Origin: Anaerolineales bacterium
GTDB lineage: Bacteria > Chloroflexota > Anaerolineae > Anaerolineales > Villigracilaceae
NCBI GenBank assembly: GCA_020060235.1
Contig: JAGVAO010000080.1
Span: 1-63,145 of the forward strand
DNA: 63,145 nucleotides
Reading direction: 5' to 3'
Positions 19,299 through 28,362 of the stretch are shown here, in pieces. The notes beneath the pieces are model-generated. The model worked only from the letters and a program-made list of their open reading frames with translations. It was not told the DNA's origin and did no database searches. The stretch's first letter is position 1; each line of letters begins with the position of its first letter. The translations under genes and the position numbers were made by a program.

Positions 19299-20354
19299 AT
19301 GAAAAATTTTATTACTTCTCACGGATATGCTTTATTGAGTTGGGGGATAACCCTGCTGGTTGTTGCAGGGCTGCTCGGCTTTACCTTTTGGCATTTGCAA
19401 TCGCGCCCTGTGGTGATGGTTGCACCGCCTGAAGAGGCCGCCAGCGACAATGGTTCGTCCGCAGGCAGCGAGGCGGTTGGCGTCGAGTCGATTCCCGGCC
19501 CGCTGAGTGACTATGCAATTGGGCGCAAACTGACCCTCAAGACCAGCATTCCCGAGCGGCCTCGCTACGAGGTCATCAAACGCACCGTCCAGCGCGGCGA
19601 TTCGGTCTTTGGGATTTCCAACGAATTCGACATCAAGCCTGATTCTTTGCTGTGGGCCAATTACGAGACCCTCAAGGATGACCCGCACGCCCTGCGCCCC
19701 GGCATGGAGTTGAACATTCCGCCCACAGACGGGGTTTATTACCAGTGGAAGGAAGCCGACACAATCGAAAAGGTTGCCTCCGAGTTGCGCGCGACCCCTG
19801 AAGATATCATTAATTGGCCGGGTAACAACCTTGACCTGACCAACCCGCAGGTCGAAACCGGTGCCTGGCTGATGGTTCCGGGCGGCGAGCGCGAATATCA
19901 GCAATGGATTGTTCCCACCATCGCAGTGGGCCGCTCGGGCACGAGCAATGTCGGCGGCTCATCCTGCAGCATCAGCACGCCGGGTTCCGGCGGCTTCATC
20001 TGGCCGACGGCAAACCGTTTCCTTTCGGGGAACGATTACTACGCGGGCCACCTGGCGATTGATATTGCCGCCGGTGAAGGCTCGCCCGTCTATGCCGCAG
20101 ACAGCGGCGTGGTGACGATGGCGACTGGCGGTTGGAATGGCGGTTATGGCAACGTCATCCAGATTAATCACGGCAACGGCTACGTCACCCTGTATGCCCA
20201 CTTGAGCGCCATCAACGTTTCGGTTTGCCAGGGTGTCGGGCGTGGGCAGACAATCGGCGCGTCGGGCAACACAGGCAACAGTTTTGGCGCCCACCTGCAC
20301 TTTGAAGTGCGCCTGAATGGCGGCTTTGTCAACCCCTGGTTCGTTTTACCCTAA
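19299..20354 (+). CDS. LysM domain and M23 peptidase protein
   Basis: VQRGDSVFGISNEFDIKPDSLLWAN (LysM); GHLAIDIAAGEGSPVYAADSGVV...GAHLHFEVRLNG (M23). Confidence 0.93.
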   Translation: MKNFITSHGYALLSWGITLLVVAGLLGFTFWHLQSRPVVMVAPPEEAASDNGSSAGSEAVGVESIPGPLSDYAIGRKLTLKTSIPERPRYEVIKRTVQRGDSVFGISNEFDIKPDSLLWANYETLKDDPHALRPGMELNIPPTDGVYYQWKEADTIEKVASELRATPEDIINWPGNNLDLTNPQVETGAWLMVPGGEREYQQWIVPTIAVGRSGTSNVGGSSCSISTPGSGGFIWPTANRFLSGNDYYAGHLAIDIAAGEGSPVYAADSGVVTMATGGWNGGYGNVIQINHGNGYVTLYAHLSAINVSVCQGVGRGQTIGASGNTGNSFGAHLHFEVRLNGGFVNPWFVLP

Positions 20355-20363
20355 AGAAGGAGA

Positions 20364-20399
20364 AAATTCCCCGCCTCGTCTCGCTGGCGGGGAATTTTT
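20364..20399 (+). terminator. Intrinsic terminator after LysM-M23 gene
   Basis: AAATTCCCCGCC/GGCGGGGAATTT stem plus T-tract. Confidence 0.85.
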
Positions 20400-20407
20400 A
20401 TAAGCCG

Positions 20408-21178
20408 ATGGAATCCCAATTGCGAAAATCCCTGGCTGGACTGCCGCTTGGCGGCATTCATTTCCTGCAATCGGTTGGCTCGACCAACGACGTTGCCCTG
20501 GCCTGGGCTGCCGAGGGCGCGCCGGATTTTTCGATTGTGGTTGCAGACGAGCAAACCAGCGGGCGTGGCCGACTGGGGCGCAAGTGGTTTACCCCGCCCG
20601 GTTCGGCGCTGGCTGTGAGCCTGATATTGCGCCCTCAGACGTTCGAGGACGGCAATATGTCCCTGTTCTCAGGGTTGGGCGCTCTGGCGCTGGTAGATGC
20701 GCTCAAGGCCTTCGGGGTTGCGGCCCAAATCAAGTGGCCCAATGATGTCTTGATTTCCGGCAGGAAGGCAGCCGGGATTCTGGTCGAGACAGCCTGGATG
20801 GGCGACCGGGCCGAGAGCGTCGTCCTGGGGATGGGCGTCAACGTCTCCCCGGCTTCTGTGCCCCCCGCGGCGGAACTCAACTTCCCTGCCACCTGCATCC
20901 AGTCCGAAGGGCCGGGGAATGTCGAACGGTTTGGCCTGCTACGCGAGTGGCTGGTTTGCCTGCTCAAGTGGCGTCCGCGCCTGGGGACGGGGGAATTCCT
21001 GCAAGCCTGGGGCGAGTCGCTCGCTTTTCGCGGTGAAACCGTCCGTGTGTGGGTCGATGAAACGGAACCGATTATCGGCGTCCTCGAGGGCCTCGAAGCG
21101 GATGGCAGCCTGAAGGTGGTGGCGAACGGCGCGCAGCGCATTATCCGCTTTGGCGAAATTCACCTGCGCCCGCTGTGA
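20408..21178 (+). CDS. birA: Biotin--[acetyl-CoA-carboxylase] ligase
   Basis: STNDVALAWA...ADEQTSGRGRLGRKWFTPPGSALAVSLILRP...IKWPNDVLI. Confidence 0.93.
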   Translation: MESQLRKSLAGLPLGGIHFLQSVGSTNDVALAWAAEGAPDFSIVVADEQTSGRGRLGRKWFTPPGSALAVSLILRPQTFEDGNMSLFSGLGALALVDALKAFGVAAQIKWPNDVLISGRKAAGILVETAWMGDRAESVVLGMGVNVSPASVPPAAELNFPATCIQSEGPGNVERFGLLREWLVCLLKWRPRLGTGEFLQAWGESLAFRGETVRVWVDETEPIIGVLEGLEADGSLKVVANGAQRIIRFGEIHLRPL

Positions 21179-21209
21179 TATACTCGAAGAAAAACTTCAC
21201 AGGTGCAAT

Positions 21210-21446
21210 ATGTTCGATGATTTAAGAAATGAAAGCCAGTCTTCGCAGTTTACAGACGATGAACTTGACAGCCTGCTCGAGCCGAAGAAAGAAAAGGAGC
21301 GCAAGCCGATAAAGTTGGGGTCGGGTGGCAAGATTTTTGGCCTGACGGCTTCGCAGCGATTTATCCTGTCGCTTTTGTTGATGCTTTCGACCTGTATGCT
21401 GGGAAGCATGTTGTTGTTGGTCACGGGCAAGGTCATTCCGTTTTAG
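21210..21446 (+). CDS. Small single-TM hypothetical protein
   Basis: MFDDLRNESQSSQFTDDELDSLLEPKKEKERKP... then a TM helix. Confidence 0.6.
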   Translation: MFDDLRNESQSSQFTDDELDSLLEPKKEKERKPIKLGSGGKIFGLTASQRFILSLLLMLSTCMLGSMLLLVTGKVIPF

Positions 21447-21460
21447 GGTTTGGCCTGGCA

Positions 21461-21491
21461 GCAAAAAACCGCCTCGACGGCGGTTTTTTGC
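21461..21491. terminator. Bidirectional intrinsic terminator between convergent genes
   Basis: GCAAAAAACCGCC/GGCGGTTTTTTGC perfect stem. Confidence 0.88.
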
Positions 21492-21510
21492 TTTTTACGG
21501 GGTGGTGATA

Positions 21511-22425
21511 TTACGCGGGAGTTTGGCTGCGGCCAAACCAGGTGCGCCATTCGCGGTTTTCCCAGACGACCAGCAGCGGGGCGGCGATGAAGATGGAAGA
21601 GTATGTACCGCTCAACAGGCCGACCAGCAGGATGATGGCAAATTCTTGCAAGGTGACGCCGCCAAAGAGGGCCAGGGCCAGGAGCAGGAATTCTACGGTC
21701 ATTAACTGGGTGTTGATGGAGCGCTGCAGGGTTTGGACAATTGAGTGGTTGACCAGGGTTTCGTAGGGCAAGCGGCGCAGGATGTTGGCGTTTTCGCGGA
21801 TGCGGTCGAAGACCACGATTTTATCCTGAACCGAGAAGCCGATGACGGTCAGCAGGGCGGTAAGGAAGAGTGCGTCCATTTCCCAGCCCAGCAGGACAGA
21901 GCCAATGGCGGCTACCGAAAAGACGACGGCCACATCATGCACCATTGCCAGGATAGCCATCAGGCCGTAGCGTTCGGCGTGCTGAATGCCGCGAAATGCG
22001 AAGATGATGTAGACGATAACCGCCAGGGCGGCAACGCCGACTGCCAGGGCGGCGCGCTGGGTGACCTGCTCACCAATGGCCGGGCCAACCGAGTCGTAGC
22101 GCAGCAGGGTGGTTTCGCCGAAGCGGGCTTCCATCTGGGTAATGACCTGCTCGCGGGCGGCGTCGTCCAAAAACGAGGAGCGGATGACGAAAGCGCCAAA
22201 ATCGGTGGTCTGGACGGTGACATCACGGACGTTGAGTGATTCGAACAGGGCCAGCACTTCTGCCGGGGCAGGGGATGCGTTGTCGAAGGTTACTTCAAGC
22301 AGGGTGCCGCCGGTAAAATCAATCGAAAGCGGCAGGCCGCTAAAGGCCAGGATGAGCAGGCCGGGGATGATAATTATCAGGGACAGGCCGAAAAGCCAGT
22401 AGCGTTTTCCAAGAATGTCAATCAT
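21511..22425 (-). CDS. secF: Protein translocase subunit SecF
   Basis: SIDFTGGTLLEVTF...FSVQDKIVVFDRIREN. Confidence 0.95.
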   Translation of the reverse strand: MIDILGKRYWLFGLSLIIIIPGLLILAFSGLPLSIDFTGGTLLEVTFDNASPAPAEVLALFESLNVRDVTVQTTDFGAFVIRSSFLDDAAREQVITQMEARFGETTLLRYDSVGPAIGEQVTQRAALAVGVAALAVIVYIIFAFRGIQHAERYGLMAILAMVHDVAVVFSVAAIGSVLLGWEMDALFLTALLTVIGFSVQDKIVVFDRIRENANILRRLPYETLVNHSIVQTLQRSINTQLMTVEFLLLALALFGGVTLQEFAIILLVGLLSGTYSSIFIAAPLLVVWENREWRTWFGRSQTPA

Positions 22426-22435
22426 TTTCTGGCTC

Positions 22436-23791
22436 CTAAATCCCGAACCATGTTTCGAGGTCTTCGGGTTGGAAGTATTTCAGCACCAACGCCAGCAGGC
22501 TGCGGGTGACAAAAATTGCGGTAAAGAGGGAGATGCCAACGCCCAGCGCCAGGGTCAGCGAGAAACCTTTGACGATGGTCGCGCCAAAGGTCGAGCCAAA
22601 CCACCACAGGATGCCGGAGGTAATCAGGGTGGCGATATTCGAGTCGAGGATGGACGAGCGGGCGCGAATCCAGCCCAGGTCGATGGCCTGGATGATGGTC
22701 TTGCCGTTGCGTAATTCTTCCTTGATGCGCTCGAAAATCAGGATGTTGGCATCCAGCGCGGAACCTGTCGATAACAGGAAACCGGCGATACCGGCCAGGG
22801 TGAGCGTAACCGGAATAAACTTGAACAGCGCAAAGGCAACCAGCGCGTAGAACAGGATGGAAACAATCGCCACAAAGCCCGGCAGTCGGTAATAAATTCC
22901 CATAAAGAGCATCACAATAATCATGCCGACCAGGCCGGCAACCAGCGATTTGTTGAGTGAGTCTTCGCCCAGCGTGGGGCCGATGATGCGGGTTTCGACG
23001 ATTTTCAGTGGGATGGGCAGTGAGCCGTAGCGCAGTTGAACCGCAAAGGCGTTGGCTTCTTCTGCCGTAAACTGGCCGGTGATGACACCTTCGCCGCCGT
23101 AAATGGCGCTGTCGATGCGCGGGGAGGAGATGACTTCCTTGTCCAGGGCGATGGTCAGGATTTGCCCCACGTTTGCCGCAGTGTGGTTGCCGAAAATGAT
23201 GGCGCCTTCAGGGCTGAGGGTAAAGGCAATCTGGTAACTGCCCAGCGAATCGGTCACAACCTGGACGTTCGTCAAATCGCGCCCGGTCATGATAGTGCGG
23301 TAGACAACTTCCCCTTCGGCTGCTTCGGCTGCGGTTTCACCGGCCTCGGCAAAATCGGTTTTGATGATGGTGCCGGGTTGCAGGAAAACCGAGCCGGTAT
23401 CGACAAACTCCAGCAAACCGGTTTGCTGGATGTTCGCCAGCACCGATTCGGCGTCTTGCAGGCCGGGGAATTCACCGACGATGCGGCGTTCACCGGCGAC
23501 CTGCAACAGGTTTTCGGAAACGCCCAAGGCGTTGGTGCGGTTCTCCATAATGGAGCGGGCCACTTCCATATCCGCCACGCTGATTTCGGCGTTTTCGGGC
23601 AGGTCGGCTTCGAGCAGGACTTGCAGGCCGCCTTGCAGGTCAAGGCCGAGACGCGGGGTTACGTCGCGCTGGAGGGGGGCCAATGGGTTGAAAGGGTTGG
23701 GGATGGTGAGTGTGTTGCTGAGGCTAATCCATAAAGAAAGCGCTGTAATCAGCAGGATGAGTCCCAGGCGGGGCCATAGGTTGCGAATCAT
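22436..23791 (-). CDS. secD: Protein translocase subunit SecD
   Basis: RLGLDLQGGLQVLLEAD...GSALDANILIFERIKEELRNGKT. Confidence 0.95.
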   Translation of the reverse strand: MIRNLWPRLGLILLITALSLWISLSNTLTIPNPFNPLAPLQRDVTPRLGLDLQGGLQVLLEADLPENAEISVADMEVARSIMENRTNALGVSENLLQVAGERRIVGEFPGLQDAESVLANIQQTGLLEFVDTGSVFLQPGTIIKTDFAEAGETAAEAAEGEVVYRTIMTGRDLTNVQVVTDSLGSYQIAFTLSPEGAIIFGNHTAANVGQILTIALDKEVISSPRIDSAIYGGEGVITGQFTAEEANAFAVQLRYGSLPIPLKIVETRIIGPTLGEDSLNKSLVAGLVGMIIVMLFMGIYYRLPGFVAIVSILFYALVAFALFKFIPVTLTLAGIAGFLLSTGSALDANILIFERIKEELRNGKTIIQAIDLGWIRARSSILDSNIATLITSGILWWFGSTFGATIVKGFSLTLALGVGISLFTAIFVTRSLLALVLKYFQPEDLETWFGI

Positions 23792-23874
23792 AGATTGCTA
23801 CTCCGTCCATAAAAATACCAGCCAATGGCTGGCGCAAGGTGTGATTATACTCCCATTCAGGTCAAATCCCTGAC

Positions 23875-24252
23875 TTATTTTGTTGTTTTTGCTTCCATTT
23901 TTTCGAGGTAGGCCACAGCCTGTGTTTCAACTTCGTCAGCGGTCAGCGCATCGGTCTGGATGTAAAGGTCGGCATGTTCGCGGGCGTAGGCCAGGCGGCG
24001 CTGCTGTTCGTCGTAATCGGCCTGGGTCCAGTCGAGCGGGCGGCGGCGGAGGGCAACGCCATAAGTGACATCCAGGAAAACCAGCAGGTCGGGTTTGCCT
24101 ATCTTTTTCCACATGTCCTTGACAAACGAATGCTCCTGCGCGATGTGCTTGACCTGCCACCCGCGCGCTCGAAGCCGGACGCCCAGGGTGGTCTTTCCTG
24201 AAGCGCAGACTCCAACCAGACCGATAACCAGCGTTCTTTTATTGGTTGTCAT
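23875..24252 (-). CDS. P-loop nucleoside kinase-like protein
   Basis: LVIGLVGVCASGKTTLGVRLRARGW Walker A. Confidence 0.7.
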   Translation of the reverse strand: MTTNKRTLVIGLVGVCASGKTTLGVRLRARGWQVKHIAQEHSFVKDMWKKIGKPDLLVFLDVTYGVALRRRPLDWTQADYDEQQRRLAYAREHADLYIQTDALTADEVETQAVAYLEKMEAKTTK

Positions 24253-25267
24253 GCACCAGAATGCTTATCCTCTGCGGGTTACCCAGCACGGCCAGGGTGT
24301 CGCCTTCCTGGAGGGTGCGCGCGCCGCTGGGATGTGTATCGGCATCCCCGGCGCGTTTGAGTAGTACCACGCTTAAATCGTACTTTTGCTCAATGGTCGA
24401 AACTTCAAGGCTTTGCAGCTTGGAAGATTTTCCCACCTTCAGCCTGCCCAGGCTAAAGGCTTCGCCCTCGACGGTGATGGGGCGGGTGACATCGGCCCCG
24501 GCTGCGGCTGCGGCGAAGGCCGGCGCAGCCATGCTGGTTGCGCTCAGGGCCGTAAAACCGAATTGCTCTTGTAACGATTGGGCAAAATCGTCGTCGAAAA
24601 TGCGAATCACAACCCGAATCTCGGGGTTCAGGCTGCGGGCCTTGACTGCGATTTGCAGGTTCATTGAATCGTTCTGCGAGCATAACACAATTGTCCGCGC
24701 CTGGCGAATCCCTGCCGCCTCGAGGGCCGACTGGCGGGTGGCGTCGTCGTGCAAAACCGGAATGTTCATGGCCTGCACAACGGCTTTCAAATCAGCGCTC
24801 GGGTCGAGTTCGATGACCACCACCGGCTCTTCCATGGTAAACAGGTTTTGGACAACCCTGAAGCCCAAATGCCCCAATCCGACCAGGATGGTGTGATTCG
24901 AATAGGTCGAAGCGACTGCCATTTCCCACTCCTTGCTGCGCGCGCGGCGGTTGAAAAGCATCACGCCAAAATCGGCCAGGCCGGTAGCCAGCAGGCTAAT
25001 TCCAATCACCGGCATGATGAAAAAGAAAACCTGCAAAGCCGGGTGGGAGGGGAAATCTCCCAATGGCTGCAGGAAGGAAAGCGTCAGGGTTGTGTAAATT
25101 GCCTCGGCCAGGCCGCCGAGCGGTTCACCGACAAACTGCGAAATCTGGAAGTACAGCCAGCCGCTGCCGAAAATTGCCAGGGTGAAATAGGTTAGCGCCT
25201 GGCGAAACTCGCGCAACAAGAGGGCTGTGTCGCGCCAGGATGCCCGCCATCTTTGCCAGAAAACCAT
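24239..25267 (-). CDS. RCK/TrkA-N domain protein with ion-channel-like TM domain
   Basis: HTILVGLGHLGFRVVQNLFTMEEPVVVIELDP, TrkA-C-like C-terminus; TM region lacks TxGYG-type filter. Confidence 0.85.
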   Translation of the reverse strand: MVFWQRWRASWRDTALLLREFRQALTYFTLAIFGSGWLYFQISQFVGEPLGGLAEAIYTTLTLSFLQPLGDFPSHPALQVFFFIMPVIGISLLATGLADFGVMLFNRRARSKEWEMAVASTYSNHTILVGLGHLGFRVVQNLFTMEEPVVVIELDPSADLKAVVQAMNIPVLHDDATRQSALEAAGIRQARTIVLCSQNDSMNLQIAVKARSLNPEIRVVIRIFDDDFAQSLQEQFGFTALSATSMAAPAFAAAAAGADVTRPITVEGEAFSLGRLKVGKSSKLQSLEVSTIEQKYDLSVVLLKRAGDADTHPSGARTLQEGDTLAVLGNPQRISILVHDNQ

Positions 25268-25274
25268 ATTGTGC

Positions 25275-25985
25275 CTACATTCGCAGCGGAATACGCAAAC
25301 TCATCCGCCGCACCGGGTCTTCGTCGTTGTTGCGCAATACCCGCACCACCAGTACGCTGATGTCGTCTGCCGGACGGCCGTCGTCCAGGCGCACGGCCTG
25401 GGCCAGCAACGCATCGGCGACCTGCTGGGGGCCAGGGTCGCTGTCTTCCAACAATCCGCGCAGGGTAAAGCCGACGTCCATCGGGTTGCCGCGCCGCGCC
25501 CCGGCATGGACAAGCCCATCGGTGTAAACCACCACGGTCAGCCCGGCTTCGAGCGGGATTTCAGTGATGACCGGCTTGGTGTTTCGCGCCACGCCAATTG
25601 AATTACTAGGCTGGTCAAGCCGCTCGATTTCCTCGCCGCGCGCCAGGTAAACGGGCGCTTCGTTATTGCGCGCCAGCACCAGCGTTTTGGTTTGCAAATC
25701 GACCGAAACAATGTTGAGGGTAGATGAAACCCTGCCGCCTTTTTCGGCAAAAAGCGCGTCGGCGGCGGCCCTTGCGGCGGCCCCGTCGCGCACGCCCTCG
25801 GCCAGCAGGCCGATGACCTTGCGCACGACCATCATTGAGACAGCCTTTGCGCCGCGCCCCGAAGATTGCCCGTCGGCCAGCACCACCGACAGTCCGCCGC
25901 CGGGGCGCTCGATGACCTCGACTGTATCGCCGCTTTCAGAAACGGCATATTTGTTGACCTTGGCAACAGCGATTCGTACTTCCAT
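25275..25985 (-). CDS. SpoIIE/PP2C-like phosphatase
   Basis: LSVVLADGQSSGRGAKAVS...VVVYTDGLVHAG...DDISVLVVRV. Confidence 0.85.
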   Translation of the reverse strand: MEVRIAVAKVNKYAVSESGDTVEVIERPGGGLSVVLADGQSSGRGAKAVSMMVVRKVIGLLAEGVRDGAAARAAADALFAEKGGRVSSTLNIVSVDLQTKTLVLARNNEAPVYLARGEEIERLDQPSNSIGVARNTKPVITEIPLEAGLTVVVYTDGLVHAGARRGNPMDVGFTLRGLLEDSDPGPQQVADALLAQAVRLDDGRPADDISVLVVRVLRNNDEDPVRRMSLRIPLRM

Positions 25986-25999
25986 GCAATTATTTTATC

Positions 26000-26671
26000 T
26001 TAATCTGTCAACATTTCAGCGCTGGTGGATTTTTCGCCTACGATGAGAAAAACCGTGCTCTGGCGGATTTCGACCCGCATCACGCTGACCCGAAACCTGC
26101 TGGTCGCAAAAAAGGCCTTGACCTGCCTTTCGACTTCTTCCGTTAAATCGCTGCCTTGGCCGGTGACGCGGAACAACCAGGCCGCCGCCCTGGCTGGTAG
26201 GCTGCTGCCGCCGGGAAGGGCAGAAATTGCCACGACCAGCCGTCCGCCGTCTTTCAGCACCCGCCAGGCCTCGGAGAGGGTTTCTGGCGCAAAAATGTAT
26301 TCGCTGGGGAAGGTTGCCACCAGGCTTTCGAAACTTTCATCGGCAAATGGCATGGCCTGCGCGTAGCCGCGCGCCAAGGACGGGGAAAAGCCGTTTTGAC
26401 GGAGCAGGGTGGCGGCGCGGCGGCACATTTGTCGGCTTTCGTCCAGCCCGATGGCCTGGAACCCGGCTTCGGTGAGCGCGCGCTGGAGATGCCCGGGGCC
26501 AAATCCCAGTTCGAGGACGCGAGTCCTGGCCATGTGGGGCAGGGTTGCCCGTCCCCAATCCCGCCAGCGGCCCAGCGAAACAACCCAGGCAACCAGGTCG
26601 TAAGCCCAGGACAGGCCATGATAAAGATGATGGAAGAAAAATCGCAGCGCGGCGCGAAAGATTTTCGCCAT
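26000..26671 (-). CDS. SAM-dependent methyltransferase
   Basis: RVLELGFGPGHLQRALTEAGFQAIGLDES...AWRVLKDGGRLVVAIS. Confidence 0.85.
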   Translation of the reverse strand: MAKIFRAALRFFFHHLYHGLSWAYDLVAWVVSLGRWRDWGRATLPHMARTRVLELGFGPGHLQRALTEAGFQAIGLDESRQMCRRAATLLRQNGFSPSLARGYAQAMPFADESFESLVATFPSEYIFAPETLSEAWRVLKDGGRLVVAISALPGGSSLPARAAAWLFRVTGQGSDLTEEVERQVKAFFATSRFRVSVMRVEIRQSTVFLIVGEKSTSAEMLTD

Positions 26672-26673
26672 TG

Positions 26674-28362
26674 CTACACTTTGAATTTCTTGTGGAAGTG
26701 TTCTTCGGCTTCGCTGCTGCCGAGCATGACCAGTTCGGCCTGGGCGGGCAGCGGGGCGTTGACATCGAGATTGAAATCGGTCTCGCCGCCGTGCTGGATG
26801 GCGATGATGGTGCAGCCGGTTTGTTCGCGGATTTTTGCCTGTGCGATGCTCTGGCCGACCAGCATGGGCGGAATTTTGACCTGAATGACGTCGAGACCTT
26901 CCGAAATCATCAGCGCGTTGCTTTTGTCGAGCAGGTTGAGGATGGTGTTGGCCCCCAGGGTGGCGTAGGACATGACGAAATCGGCCCCGGCGCGATAGAG
27001 GGTGGCGATGTTGCTTTCGCGGGTGGCGCGGCTGATAATCTGGATGTCGGGGCGCAGGCGGCGGCAGTAGAGGGTCAGGTAGATGTTGTTGTCGTCGTCG
27101 TGGGTGGTGACGATGACGTTGCGGCAGCGCTCGATGCCCGCTTTTTCGAGCACTTTGATTTCGGCGGCGTTGCCAATGACGTATTTGCCGAGAATGCCCT
27201 GTTCTTCGGGGGCCTGCTCGACGATGCGGTAATCAAGCCCGCGCTCGCTCAGGGCACGGGCTGCGGCTCGGCCCACCCTTCCGCCGCCGATAATAATGAC
27301 CGGGCCGTTGTCGTCGTAGTGCTGGGCATAGGTCTGGTTGAATTGGTCGATGGCTTTTTCAAGTCCGGCCAAAACCAGCACAGATTCTGGTTCGATTTTT
27401 GTGTCGGCCCTGGCGGCGAAGAATTCTCCCTGTTCCCACAGCCCGAGTACGGTAATGCCCATGTCTTCGCGCAGGCGGCTTTCGCGCAGGGTTTTGCCTT
27501 GCAGCGGGGTGCGTCGGGCCGTAGATTCGGCGATGCGCAACTCACCATATTCGCCAATAGTGTGCGCCAGGCGGTCGCGGCCGGTAACGCGGCGGCTGAG
27601 AGCGCGGCCCATCATGTCGGCCAGGAACAGGACATGGTTGCAGCCCGCCAGTTCGAGAATATCGAGCGAAGCCGACGAATCGGCGGTAGCCAAAACGGGC
27701 ACTTCGGGAGCGACCTCTCGCACGGTGAAGGCCACGTTGGTGTTGACCATGTCGTTGGATGTGGTGGCAACAAGGCGGGCATTTTCTGCCCGCGCCTTGC
27801 GATAGGTTTCGGGTTCGTCGAGGTCGCCGACCATGACGCGGTAGCCTTCCTCGTATAGCGACAGGGCTTCGGTGAGTTGCGGGACGAGAATGACATAGGA
27901 GTAATCGCGCTGAATTAATTTTTTGATGAGCGTGCGGGTGACGATATCGAATGAGGTCAGGATGACATGGCCTTGATATTTTGGGTGCAGTTCGTGCGGC
28001 GCGCGGGCTTCGGAGCGCGCCTTCATAAAAGGCAGGTAGAAGAATTCCAGGAATGTGAAGGGCAGCAGCACCAGCAGGAAGATGATGCCGCTCAGCAGGA
28101 CAACGCTCGAAAAAATGCGCCCGAGGTCTGATTCGAAGGTAATATCGCCAAACCCAAGTGTCGACATGACGGTTAATGTCCAGTAATAACCGGTGACCCA
28201 ACTGAACTGGCGGCCTTCGTATTCCATGATGTAGTGGAACAGGACACTGTATAGCGTGACCATGGCAGCCAGGAAGAGGAAAAAACGCATCAAGCGCAGC
28301 AGGTTCCGCCGCCCCGACCCGCTGCGCAGCATGATGAAAAGTTGCGCGGCAAAAGATTTCAT
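26674..28362 (-). CDS. Potassium channel protein with RCK (TrkA-N) domains
   Basis: WTLTVMSTLGFGDITFESDLGRIFSSVVLLSG filter; two Rossmann TrkA-N regions (VILTSFD..., VIIIGGGRVGRAAARALSERG). Confidence 0.9.
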   Translation of the reverse strand: MKSFAAQLFIMLRSGSGRRNLLRLMRFFLFLAAMVTLYSVLFHYIMEYEGRQFSWVTGYYWTLTVMSTLGFGDITFESDLGRIFSSVVLLSGIIFLLVLLPFTFLEFFYLPFMKARSEARAPHELHPKYQGHVILTSFDIVTRTLIKKLIQRDYSYVILVPQLTEALSLYEEGYRVMVGDLDEPETYRKARAENARLVATTSNDMVNTNVAFTVREVAPEVPVLATADSSASLDILELAGCNHVLFLADMMGRALSRRVTGRDRLAHTIGEYGELRIAESTARRTPLQGKTLRESRLREDMGITVLGLWEQGEFFAARADTKIEPESVLVLAGLEKAIDQFNQTYAQHYDDNGPVIIIGGGRVGRAAARALSERGLDYRIVEQAPEEQGILGKYVIGNAAEIKVLEKAGIERCRNVIVTTHDDDNNIYLTLYCRRLRPDIQIISRATRESNIATLYRAGADFVMSYATLGANTILNLLDKSNALMISEGLDVIQVKIPPMLVGQSIAQAKIREQTGCTIIAIQHGGETDFNLDVNAPLPAQAELVMLGSSEAEEHFHKKFKV

